Positions 1-6,293 of a stretch of 7,796 nt of DNA are shown one piece after another. The DNA comes from Anaerolineae bacterium (GTDB taxonomy: Bacteria; Chloroflexota; Anaerolineae; JAAYZQ01), in contig JAFGOG010000042.1 of assembly GCA_016926595.1 (NCBI GenBank), positions 1-7,796 of the forward strand. The letters are read 5' to 3'. The first letter of the stretch is position 1. Each line of letters opens with the position of its first letter. Position numbers and translations under genes: made by a program. The notes under the pieces are model-generated. The model made no database searches and was not told where the DNA came from. It was given only the letters and a program-made list of their open reading frames with translations.

Positions 1-23
1 AGAGCGAGTAGTTTGCGGTTCAT
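1..23 (-). CDS. 5' end of a gene, product unknown, probably exported
   Basis: Only seven full codons are inside the window (M-N-R-K-L-L-A, then a partial codon). The ATG at 23-21 follows a near-perfect Shine-Dalgarno sequence, AAAGGAG, at 38-32 with an 8-nt spacer, and an AT-rich stretch lies just upstream. A short basic start (Asn-Arg-Lys) followed by Leu-Leu-Ala looks like the start of a Sec signal peptide or a membrane anchor, so the product may be exported; this is inference from seven residues. The gene has the same orientation as the polysaccharide operon but lies 286 nt past its last stop, so it may be a separate transcription unit. No function can be assigned. Confidence 0.55.
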
Positions 24-31
24 GTGATTGT

Positions 32-38
32 CTCCTTT
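32..38 (-). promoter_or_regulatory. Shine-Dalgarno sequence of the gene leaving the left edge
   Basis: On the minus strand this reads AAAGGAG, 8 nt before the ATG at 23-21. It is the main evidence that the tiny fragment at the left edge is a real gene start. Confidence 0.6.
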
Positions 39-44
39 CGTTCG

Positions 45-56
45 TAAAATAGATTA
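45..56 (-). promoter_or_regulatory. possible -10 region (weak)
   Basis: On the minus strand the AT-rich run TAATCTATTTTA lies 21 to 32 nt before the start codon at 23. TAATCT or TATTTT could serve as a -10 element. I see no convincing -35 hexamer 16 to 18 nt upstream (GAGCAT lies at 17 nt from TAATCT), so this is only a candidate, supported by the local drop in GC. Confidence 0.2.
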
Positions 57-117
57 GTTTGAGTCCTACAGGCATGCTCATCCTACACCATCCGGCCAGA
101 TCTGTCCATACCTCATT

Positions 118-138
118 GGAAGTATTGGGCATACTACC
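118..138. repeat. imperfect inverted repeat, operator-like
   Basis: The core is AGTAT (121-125), five spacer bases (TGGGC) and ATACT (131-135). After one mismatch on each side the flanks GG (118-119) and CC (137-138) also pair. The 21-bp symmetry sits about 95 nt upstream of the start at 23, in an otherwise empty region. The size and half-site spacing would suit a dimeric regulator. With only 5 + 2 pairs, chance is a real possibility. Confidence 0.3.
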
Positions 139-160
139 TTTGGGTTATTGGCGCCTGTGA

Positions 161-194
161 GGGGGTAGGTGGGGGTGGCAAGGACGGGTGCGGG
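161..194 (+). other. G-rich tract with loose quadruplex potential
   Basis: On the plus strand, G-runs of 5 (161-165), 5 (171-175), 3 (186-188) and 3 (192-194) are separated by 5, 10 and 3 nt. Four runs of three or more Gs could in principle form a G-quadruplex, but the 10-nt middle loop is longer than the usual 7-nt limit. On the transcribed minus strand the tract is C-rich and follows the operon's last stop codon. Confidence 0.3.
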
Positions 195-290
195 CTCCGG
201 ACGGAGCGGGGCGCATGCCCTGTCACTCCGACCGGAGCGCAGCGCATGGCTTGTCATTCCGGCCGGAGCGCAGCGGAGGGAGGAATCTCC
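195..290. repeat. tandem 31-bp repeats of a dispersed intergenic repeat type
   Basis: Two full 31-bp units lie back to back at 195-225 and 226-256. A third copy from 257 matches for about 19 bases and then continues into GGAGGGAGGAATCTCC, ending at 290. Each unit starts with a small dyad: CTCCG-GA-CGGAG in copy 1, CTCCG-AC-CGGAG in copy 2, and the 10-bp palindrome TCCGGCCGGA (258-267) in copy 3. Each full unit ends in TGTCA. The third copy has the look of the 'GTCATTCCG...GAGGAATCTCC' family that I recall scattered between genes in several environmental bacterial phyla. That family link is from memory and not checked. No transposase gene is present. Confidence 0.7.
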
Positions 291-309
291 GTCTGTGCAG
301 CCGAGATCC

Positions 310-1980
310 CTAGCCAAGGTAGCCCAGGTTGCGGAGGTGCTCCATCAGGCCTTCCTCCTCCTCCGGCGTCAGGGCGCTCGCGGTCTCTGGCTGCCACTGC
401 GCGTCCCCGTAGCTCACCGGGTGGGAGGCGGTCCAGGCCGGATCCAACAGGCCGGTCAGGATTCGGCCGTCCATGTCCGGCGGCACCCGGCAGCCGAGCA
501 GGTGGAGGATGGTGGGGGCGAGATCCTCAATGCGGGCGTCCTCGATCCACTGGCCGGCGGCGATCTGGCTACCCGAGGCGAGCAGGAGCCCGTGCCGGCG
601 ATGGCCGCCGGTCTCGCCGGTGGGCGGGACGCCACAGAGGCGGCCCCGTTCGGATGTTTCGTAGCTCTGGCGGGTGATGTAGGCCAGCCCCCGCATGAGG
701 AGTAACAGGTCAGGTGCCTGAGCGAGGTGTGGTCCTTCGTACACCTCTTCCTTCGGCAGGACTCGATCCACGATCGGCCTTCCGTCCTCAGGGTCGGTCA
801 TCTGCAGCAGCCGTGCGGTCAGCTCGGCCCGGAGCTGCTGAGCCTCGTGACCGGGCGACACGATGCCGAGGGGATCGCGGCCGGCCAGGTTGAGATAGAT
901 CTGGCCGATGTAGCCCACACTGTAGGCGCGGGTCTTTCTCCAATCCACCATCTCGGCGGCGCGGGGCTGGCTGTCGTTGGGAAACGCCTCCCCCAAGGCC
1001 CCCAGTCCATCGCGGAGCGCCCCCCGCAGCCGGTGCAACCCCCAACGCGATAGGGTGTGGCCTACCTGCGTGCGGGTCAGGCCCAGCCGCTGCAAGAGCC
1101 GCGTCAGCAAGGCGCGCGCGGTTAGGCGCGAGTGGAGGTGCAGGTACCCCTCCGCTCGCAGCCATTCGTTCAGATAAACGTCCTTGTGGAGTGGGCCAAA
1201 GCCGTGATCCGACATGACGAACACGGTGGTATCGCCGCCGTCGGCCCCGGCCAGCAGCCGCCCGACCAGCTCGTCGGCCTTTTGGTAGCAGCGCAGCACT
1301 GCCTCCCGGTGCAAGGCGTCGCTCGGCCGGTGGGAGGGGTGGGATTCGTCCATCCAGTGCCAGAAGAAATGCGGAATCTCGTCCGTGAGGCGCAGGACCA
1401 CCATGCCAAAGTCCCAGTCCTCCCCGGCCAGCAGGCGCAGGGCGGTGTCTGTCACCTGCTCGGCGACCTGAACTACCTCCTGGACGAACCGCTCCGCGCC
1501 GTCGCGGCGCACGGTGGCATCGGTGACGATGCGATAGTTCTCGTGGAGCAGGGTCTGGGTCAGCTCGGGTGGGTGGGTGAAGTTGCGCCCGCTGGGAGAG
1601 CCGAGGCCCGACACCATGACGCCGTTGACGCGCTCCGGCGGGTAGCTCTGCGGGACATTGACCACGCAGACGCGCCGGCCCTGGGCGCTGAGAAGGCCCC
1701 ACAGGGTCGGCTCCTGGGGCCGGGAGGCCAGGCGCATGCCATAGCCCGCGAAATCGCGCACAGTAAAATCAAAGACGCCGTGCTTGCCCGGATTCTTGCC
1801 GGTCATGAAAGAGCTCCAGGCTGCCGGCGAGATGGGGGGTATGGTAGACATAAGAGGCCCGCTGGTGCCCTCCGCTAGCAAACCGGCCAGGTGCGGCAGC
1901 TTCCCTTGCTCGGACCACGGACGGGCCAGGTCCCAGGTAGCTCCATCCAATCCTATCACCAGTACACGGGGTTTCGCCAT
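310..1980 (-). CDS. alkaline-phosphatase-superfamily phosphohydrolase / phosphodiesterase (COG3379-like)
   Basis: This 556-residue protein belongs to the metal-dependent superfamily of alkaline phosphatase, type I phosphodiesterases and cofactor-independent phosphoglycerate mutase. The expected metal ligands and nucleophile can be traced: Asp12 (GLDGAT), Ser51 in PPISPAAW as the likely nucleophile where many relatives have Thr, Asp200 and His204 (LTDEIPHFFWH), Asp258-His259 (SDHGFG) and His460 (GGHRRHG). A VDWRKTRAYS motif at 345-354 followed by a GRDPLG motif is typical of this subgroup, as is the C-terminal LRNLGYLG. There is no signal peptide or membrane segment, so it is probably cytoplasmic. 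The ATG at 1980 follows AAGGAG with a 7-nt spacer. It lies 48 nt after the flippase gene and is probably co-transcribed. Its substrate is unknown; a phosphorylated glycan, nucleotide sugar or lipid-linked intermediate is an inference from context. Confidence 0.88.
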   Translation of the reverse strand: MAKPRVLVIGLDGATWDLARPWSEQGKLPHLAGLLAEGTSGPLMSTIPPISPAAWSSFMTGKNPGKHGVFDFTVRDFAGYGMRLASRPQEPTLWGLLSAQGRRVCVVNVPQSYPPERVNGVMVSGLGSPSGRNFTHPPELTQTLLHENYRIVTDATVRRDGAERFVQEVVQVAEQVTDTALRLLAGEDWDFGMVVLRLTDEIPHFFWHWMDESHPSHRPSDALHREAVLRCYQKADELVGRLLAGADGGDTTVFVMSDHGFGPLHKDVYLNEWLRAEGYLHLHSRLTARALLTRLLQRLGLTRTQVGHTLSRWGLHRLRGALRDGLGALGEAFPNDSQPRAAEMVDWRKTRAYSVGYIGQIYLNLAGRDPLGIVSPGHEAQQLRAELTARLLQMTDPEDGRPIVDRVLPKEEVYEGPHLAQAPDLLLLMRGLAYITRQSYETSERGRLCGVPPTGETGGHRRHGLLLASGSQIAAGQWIEDARIEDLAPTILHLLGCRVPPDMDGRILTGLLDPAWTASHPVSYGDAQWQPETASALTPEEEEGLMEHLRNLGYLG

Positions 1981-2028
1981 AATCGGTCTCCTTCACCAAC
2001 TGCTGTTGAACGCGTTTCTGTCTTCGGG

Positions 2029-3480
2029 CTAGGTTCTCGTGCGAGAGCGGGACTGCCAGGCGGCGAGTTTGTTGTGCAGCCGGCGCCACTCGTCCGCCGG
2101 GATCGCTTTCAGAGCTACCAACAGCACGGCATAGGTGGCTGCTCCGCCGAGGCTGCGGGCCAGTAGCGGAGCGCCACGCAGCGGGACGAACATGAGCAAG
2201 GCCATGGCCGCCGTGGCCGCCAGCGGGGGCCAGAGCGCCCGCCAAACCCGCGCCGCCAGGATGTTATTATGGACATAATAGTGACTCAGGATAAACAGGA
2301 TGCTCATGGACAGGACGCGGGCTATGGCTACACCGGGCGCGCCGTAGGCAGGGATCAGCAGCAGTCCGGCCACCAGATTGGCCGCCCCGCTGATAGCAAA
2401 GAGGAAGGCCAGCACCCGCTGGCGGTCTTCGAGGATCATAAGCCGGGCGTTTGGAATGTTAAGAAAGTAGAAAATGAGGGTGGGCGCGAGCAGTCGCAGC
2501 GTAGTCGCAGCCTCCGGTGCCGGGTGGCCATAGAGCAGGTCGATGATCGGCCCGGCGAGAAGCACCAGCAGGGCAGCCAGGGGCAGGCTCACGATGGCCA
2601 GATAGCGCCACGAGCGCTCGTACAGCCGCGCAAAGCGGTCGTCTTCCGCGCGGTGCAGGCGGGCCATCTCCGGAAAGATGCCAAGTCGCACCGCCTGCGA
2701 GATCAGGGCCAGCCCCGACACGACGGTGTTGGCCATGCCATAGGTGCCCACCACTGTCTCGGAGTGGTAGAGCGACAGCAGTATGCCGCCCAGTTGCGCC
2801 TCCAGCGCGATAAAGAGGATGATGGGCACAAAGGGGAACCCCTCGACAAGCTGGCGCCTGCAAAAGCCCAGGTCGAAACGAAGGCCAGCCGGCCACAGAT
2901 GCTTCCGAGCCGACCAAGTGAGGATGGCCGCTTGCAGCCAGCTTGTCGCCACCAACAGCGCGGCGATGATCTCCAGCGGCAGGCCCTGCCAGATGGCGGC
3001 GGCGCTAGAGGCCACCAGCAGGACCCCTACGGCTGTGGAGATGATGGCCGAGATCCAGAGGCGCTCCTCCACCACCAGGAGCGATTGCGCCAGGTTCGAG
3101 ATCGAGTTGCTGACCAGGACGCCGCCCGCCAGGGCGATGAACCAGTTTGTCTGAGGAAGATAGGGCTGCAGGCTGAGCATTAGGGCGGCCAGCAGCAGCC
3201 AGAGGAGGGGGCTGATGGCCAGGCGGATGGTGTAAAAGTGGGTGAGATATCTGCCTGACAGGCTGCGATCCTGGGCCAGCTTGGGGATCAGGAGCTGATC
3301 GAGGCCCCACAGAGCGACGGCCGAGAGAATGAGGATATAGTTGCTGCTCAGGGTATAGACGCCGGCGGCCGCCTCGCCGAGCCGTCGGGCGATCAGGATC
3401 ATTAGTAGCGCAGAAGACAGCCGCGCGCTGACATCCGTAATCAGCGAGAAGAAGGTGTTACTCAGGAAAGAGCGGAGCAT
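2029..3480 (-). CDS. Wzx-like polysaccharide flippase (MOP/MATE superfamily)
   Basis: This 483-residue polytopic membrane protein shows about 12 or more hydrophobic segments, for example near residues 22-30, 45-62, 85-103, 112-128, 140-160, 168-186, 215-235, 290-315, 328-342, 355-378, 385-402 and 415-432. The N-terminus (LRSFLSNTFFSLITDVSARL) and the LGEAAAGVYTLSS segment at 35-46 match the first helices of Wzx/RfbX-type exporters (COG2244). Such proteins flip undecaprenyl-linked oligosaccharides from the cytoplasmic to the periplasmic or outer face. The length is normal for the family and no disruption is seen. The ATG at 3480 comes one base after the stop of the upstream methyltransferase (TGA-C-ATG). 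It has no strong Shine-Dalgarno sequence (GAAAGA about 11 nt before), so translation probably depends on coupling. A lipid or teichoic acid precursor as cargo is possible. Confidence 0.9.
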   Translation of the reverse strand: MLRSFLSNTFFSLITDVSARLSSALLMILIARRLGEAAAGVYTLSSNYILILSAVALWGLDQLLIPKLAQDRSLSGRYLTHFYTIRLAISPLLWLLLAALMLSLQPYLPQTNWFIALAGGVLVSNSISNLAQSLLVVEERLWISAIISTAVGVLLVASSAAAIWQGLPLEIIAALLVATSWLQAAILTWSARKHLWPAGLRFDLGFCRRQLVEGFPFVPIILFIALEAQLGGILLSLYHSETVVGTYGMANTVVSGLALISQAVRLGIFPEMARLHRAEDDRFARLYERSWRYLAIVSLPLAALLVLLAGPIIDLLYGHPAPEAATTLRLLAPTLIFYFLNIPNARLMILEDRQRVLAFLFAISGAANLVAGLLLIPAYGAPGVAIARVLSMSILFILSHYYVHNNILAARVWRALWPPLAATAAMALLMFVPLRGAPLLARSLGGAATYAVLLVALKAIPADEWRRLHNKLAAWQSRSRTRT

Positions 3481-3481
3481 G

Positions 3482-4405
3482 TCAGTCGATCTTTCGGGCC
3501 GTCACGGTCAAGATGGCGCCGCGGTTCAGCGCATCCAGCAGGACAAAGTAGGGCAAGGTCAGGTAGCGGAAGAGGGGAAACAGCAGGATCGAGCGCAGCC
3601 TGCGCCGCCACGCGAGGCTGCGGATGTGGGCATTCAGCCACAGGGAGAGGCTCAGGGCGAAGGTTGTGTAGCGGCCGTAGAAACAAAAGAACTGCTCAGG
3701 TTCCAGGCGGGCCTGTCGCAACATTGCGGACAGTGTGGATGCGGAGAAGACGTATAGATGCCGCGGGAAATCGAGGCCGATCCAATAGCGCCCAAATAAT
3801 CGGGCATCGAGACTGGCGGCGTTAGGACTGCTGCTGATCAGCACCCCTCCCGACTTGAGAATCCGGTGTATCTCCCGCAGAGCCGACAAGGGATCGGGCA
3901 GGTGCTCCAGGACGTCCCACATAGTCACCACGTCAAAGGCGTCGTCGGGAAGGCGGGCCTCCTCCAGCGTCCCGGCCTGCACCTCCAGGCCCAACTGCTC
4001 GCGGCCGAAGGCAGCCATCTCCTGGCTGAGCTCGATGCCCTGCACTTGCCATCCGGGAAGCCGCTGCATCTCGCGCAGGAATCCCCCGGAACCGCAGCCC
4101 AGATCGAGAAGCCGGCCCCCGTTGGCCAGCCGCGTCACTGCTCGCACGCGGGAACGCAGCCTGCGTCGCTGGATCCAGAGGGACCAAGAAGATCTGGCGC
4201 CCGGCGTGCGCACGTACGGCTCATAATTTTCGGGATAGTACGCCCCGATTTCCTGCGGCGAGGGCCTTGGGTTCAGATAGATCAGCCCGCATTCCACACA
4301 GCCGACCATGCAAAAGTCGCCGGGAAAGCCATAGCCCCAGTCGCGCCCCGTCCACAGCACCGCTTGCTTGGAACTGCCACACAGATTGCAGGACACAGTC
4401 TCCAT
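3482..4405 (-). CDS. class I SAM methyltransferase with N-terminal four-cysteine module (copy 1)
   Basis: This 307-residue protein has two parts. At the N-terminus, C6-x2-C9 and C36-x2-C39 form a likely zinc-binding knuckle pair. The Rossmann methyltransferase domain follows: SAM motif I LLDLGCGSGGFL at 99-110, the acidic residue Glu125 after strand 2, and MWDVLEHLPDP at 162-172. A WIGLDFPRHLYVFS motif at 208-221 is typical of this subgroup. The C-terminus (about 272-298) is strongly hydrophobic and may touch the membrane. It is a clear paralogue of the gene immediately upstream in the operon (4409-5338). The ATG at 4405 lies 3 nt after that gene's TAA, with AAGGCGG just upstream. The acceptor is unknown; a sugar hydroxyl or nucleotide sugar in the glycan pathway is likely from context. 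It lacks the extra C-terminal domain of the roughly 400-residue sugar C-methyltransferases. Confidence 0.88.
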   Translation of the reverse strand: METVSCNLCGSSKQAVLWTGRDWGYGFPGDFCMVGCVECGLIYLNPRPSPQEIGAYYPENYEPYVRTPGARSSWSLWIQRRRLRSRVRAVTRLANGGRLLDLGCGSGGFLREMQRLPGWQVQGIELSQEMAAFGREQLGLEVQAGTLEEARLPDDAFDVVTMWDVLEHLPDPLSALREIHRILKSGGVLISSSPNAASLDARLFGRYWIGLDFPRHLYVFSASTLSAMLRQARLEPEQFFCFYGRYTTFALSLSLWLNAHIRSLAWRRRLRSILLFPLFRYLTLPYFVLLDALNRGAILTVTARKID

Positions 4406-4408
4406 GGC

Positions 4409-5338
4409 TTATCCGCCTTCGGTGTGCTGCTTCTTGCGCGCTACAAATACGCCAATGGCGCGGCGATTGCCGAAGAACCAGGACAGAAGCTCGCAGGCCA
4501 GGGCGACGCCGGCCCCCAGCAACGCTGCCAGAACTCGCAGCAGGTGCACAGGCATCCCGGCTACGGCTGTCGTCTGGAGCCAAAAGGCCGCGCTGAGCCG
4601 GGCCGAATTGTAGCCCCGCACCACTTGGAGCACCTCGCTGTACTCGAATCCGGCCATGTCCAGCATTCGGGGCAGCGTCTGCCGGGAAAAGGTAAACAGG
4701 TGGCGCGGCACGTCATAGCCTGACCAATGGCGGCCGAATAGTCTCGCCTCCCAGCTATCGTGCATGGGGCAGGCCAACACCAGGGCCCCATGCGGCTGCA
4801 GGATGCGAGCCAGATCGCCGAGTGCGGCCACAGGGGAAGGCACGTGCTCCAGCACGTGCCACAAGGTGATCACGCTCGCGGATTCGTTGGGAAGCGGCAG
4901 GCCGGTTACGCTTCCCAGCCAAACATTGATGCCCCGCTGGTGCCGGGCGCGGTAAGCTGCCCGCGCGCTGATGTCTGTGCCCCACAGCGTCCTGCCGCCA
5001 TCGAGGTGCTGCATGGTGGACAAGAACTCGCCCGAAGCGCAGCCGACGTCCAGCAGGGGACCGTCTGCCTGCCGGCAGGCCAGACGGGCCTTGCGCAAGA
5101 GGCCGCTCCGGTGGCCGGCTGAATAGGCGATGTCGGACGAGTTCTCCTGTCCCACGTGCGGCGCATAGTCTTCGGGATAGGCGGCGAGTGGGTCTTCCGG
5201 CCGGGGCCACAGGTAGACGAGGCCGCACTCGACGCATTGCACCACCTGGAACTCTGCTGGCTGGCCCTGCAGCCAATCCCGGCCCTGGAACAGCAGCCGG
5301 TTCTGCGTGGAACCGCACACCTCACATGGCTCGTTCAT
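4409..5338 (-). CDS. class I SAM methyltransferase with N-terminal four-cysteine module (copy 2)
   Basis: This 309-residue protein has the same layout as its neighbour: C5-x2-C8 and C35-x2-C38 as a likely zinc site, SAM motif I LLDVGCASGEFL at 95-106, Asp122 in GTDIS as the likely ribose-binding acid, LWHVLEHVPSP at 159-169 and WSGYDVPRHLFTFS at 205-218. Residues about 262-290 are very hydrophobic and may form a helix or hairpin at the membrane, followed by a basic tail. Over the cysteine module a gap-free hand alignment with the neighbour gives 24 identities in 44 positions, which supports duplication. The ATG at 5338 follows directly on the TAA of the upstream glycosyltransferase gene (TAAATG, no gap). 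No strong Shine-Dalgarno sequence is seen, only GGCGGCAG, so reinitiation is likely. Substrate unknown; SAM-dependent methylation of the operon's glycan or its precursor is the inferred role. Confidence 0.88.
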   Translation of the reverse strand: MNEPCEVCGSTQNRLLFQGRDWLQGQPAEFQVVQCVECGLVYLWPRPEDPLAAYPEDYAPHVGQENSSDIAYSAGHRSGLLRKARLACRQADGPLLDVGCASGEFLSTMQHLDGGRTLWGTDISARAAYRARHQRGINVWLGSVTGLPLPNESASVITLWHVLEHVPSPVAALGDLARILQPHGALVLACPMHDSWEARLFGRHWSGYDVPRHLFTFSRQTLPRMLDMAGFEYSEVLQVVRGYNSARLSAAFWLQTTAVAGMPVHLLRVLAALLGAGVALACELLSWFFGNRRAIGVFVARKKQHTEGG

Positions 5339-6289
5339 TTACTGCCGCCGGTGGGAGTTTCCCAGTACGGATTCGGCGATCCCTTTCACATACAAGCGGA
5401 TCGCTTCCCAGCGCAGTTGTCCTCGCAGCGCCTGGCGCAGGGCGATAAAGCCGGCATGGCCCAGCCGGATCGTGACGGTCGCCGTGCGGCGCCACCCTCG
5501 GGTGTGCTTTTGGCTGAACAGCAGGGTGCTCCGCACCTGGTAGTACTGCTTGAGGGGCGAGTCGGGACCTCCTGTGCTGGCCGAGAGGGCATGCCACATG
5601 TGCGCTTGCGTGGCGCACACCAGGCGGTATCCGGCCATTTTGGCGCGGACGCAAAAGTCCAGGTCTTCGTAGTACATGAAGAAGCGCGGATCGAACAGGC
5701 CGACGCGTTCCCACGTCTGGCGGGGAACCAGCATGCCGCAGCCGCTGATGAAGTCAACGTCCTCGACGGGGTTGAGCGGCGGCTTCAGGTGAAGGCCGCG
5801 CCGGACCACGTACAGGCCGTGGCGGAAGCGCATCCCGGCGAACCACACCTGATCCGGCCGGTCCGAGTAGTAGATCACCGGTCCGACCATGCCTATCTGC
5901 GGATCCGTCTGCGCTGCGTCTATCATGCGCGATAGCAGCGGCGGCGAGACGGTGGTGTCGTTATTCAAGAGCAGGATCCAGTCTGCCCCGCGCTCGAGGG
6001 CGTACTGGATGCCGCGGTTGTTGCCTGCGGCGAACCCCAGGTTCTGCTCGTTGACGACCAGGTCGATGCCGGGGAGAGTACGAAACAGGTCAACCGATTC
6101 GTCTGTGGAGCCGTTATCGACGACCAGTATGCGAAAGGCCGGATAGTTGAGGTTGCGCAGCGAAGCCACGCACTCCAGGGTGTCCTGCGGGCGATTCCAG
6201 TTCAGTACCAGGATCCAGATGACGGGTGCTGCCTGGATGTCGCCGGCGACGGGCGATGGCGGGATCTTTTCGCTAGTCATTTCAGCCAT
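5339..6289 (-). CDS. family 2 glycosyltransferase, rhamnosyltransferase-like (COG1216)
   Basis: With the start chosen here the protein has 316 residues. It is a GT-A fold enzyme that would move a sugar from a nucleotide donor to a growing glycan at the cytoplasmic face. Visible motifs are WILVLNWNRP at 25-34 (strand 1), VVDNGSTD at 56-63, NLGFAAGNN at 83-91, LLNNDT at 107-112 (the DxD-like metal site), SGCGMLVPR at 182-190 and the long FFMYYEDLDFCVR motif at 203-215, which marks WbbL-type transferases. The open frame extends to 6472, but that part overlaps the upstream gene and shows no family similarity. The ATG at 6289 sits 9 nt after AGAGGAG and 4 nt after the upstream stop. A second ATG at 6280 is less well placed. 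The sugar transferred cannot be told from sequence. Confidence 0.9.
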   Translation of the reverse strand: MAEMTSEKIPPSPVAGDIQAAPVIWILVLNWNRPQDTLECVASLRNLNYPAFRILVVDNGSTDESVDLFRTLPGIDLVVNEQNLGFAAGNNRGIQYALERGADWILLLNNDTTVSPPLLSRMIDAAQTDPQIGMVGPVIYYSDRPDQVWFAGMRFRHGLYVVRRGLHLKPPLNPVEDVDFISGCGMLVPRQTWERVGLFDPRFFMYYEDLDFCVRAKMAGYRLVCATQAHMWHALSASTGGPDSPLKQYYQVRSTLLFSQKHTRGWRRTATVTIRLGHAGFIALRQALRGQLRWEAIRLYVKGIAESVLGNSHRRQ

Positions 6290-6293
6290 TCTG

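Larger units (their letters stand above)
24..309. other. non-coding stretch between the operon end and the next gene
   Basis: This 286-nt gap follows the stop of the phosphohydrolase gene in the direction of transcription. It has two parts. From about 160 to 290 it is very GC-rich and holds a G-rich tract and tandem 31-bp repeats. From about 24 to 160 it is more AT-rich and holds an operator-like dyad and the leader of the next gene. The only long open frame across it (78-317, minus) runs through the repeats and shows no recognisable domain. No intrinsic terminator with a T-run is visible. Confidence 0.6.

Noticed and set aside
195..290. CRISPR array
   Set aside because: The units abut directly without unique spacers, there are only about three copies, and no cas gene is present.
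78..317. 79-codon minus-strand frame past the phosphohydrolase stop
   Set aside because: It runs through the tandem 31-bp repeats and G-rich tract, has no recognisable domain and no Shine-Dalgarno site that I can see; it is an artefact of the repeat.
788..1702. 304-codon minus-strand frame inside the phosphohydrolase gene
   Set aside because: It is a different frame of the same strand with Arg/Pro/Ala-rich sequence, while the main frame carries all catalytic motifs.
1132..1878. 248-codon plus-strand frame opposite the phosphohydrolase gene
   Set aside because: It is antisense to a well-supported gene and has no domain or ribosome binding site that stands out.
2269..3183. 304-codon plus-strand frame
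   Set aside because: It is antisense to the flippase, rich in Gln, Arg and Asp, and has no domain; it is an expected shadow in GC-rich DNA.
3866..4723. 285-codon plus-strand frame spanning the two methyltransferase genes
   Set aside because: It crosses a real gene junction on the opposite strand, has shadow-like composition and no recognisable motif.
5156..5935. 259-codon plus-strand frame opposite the glycosyltransferase and methyltransferase genes
   Set aside because: It is antisense to two well-supported genes and has no recognisable motif.
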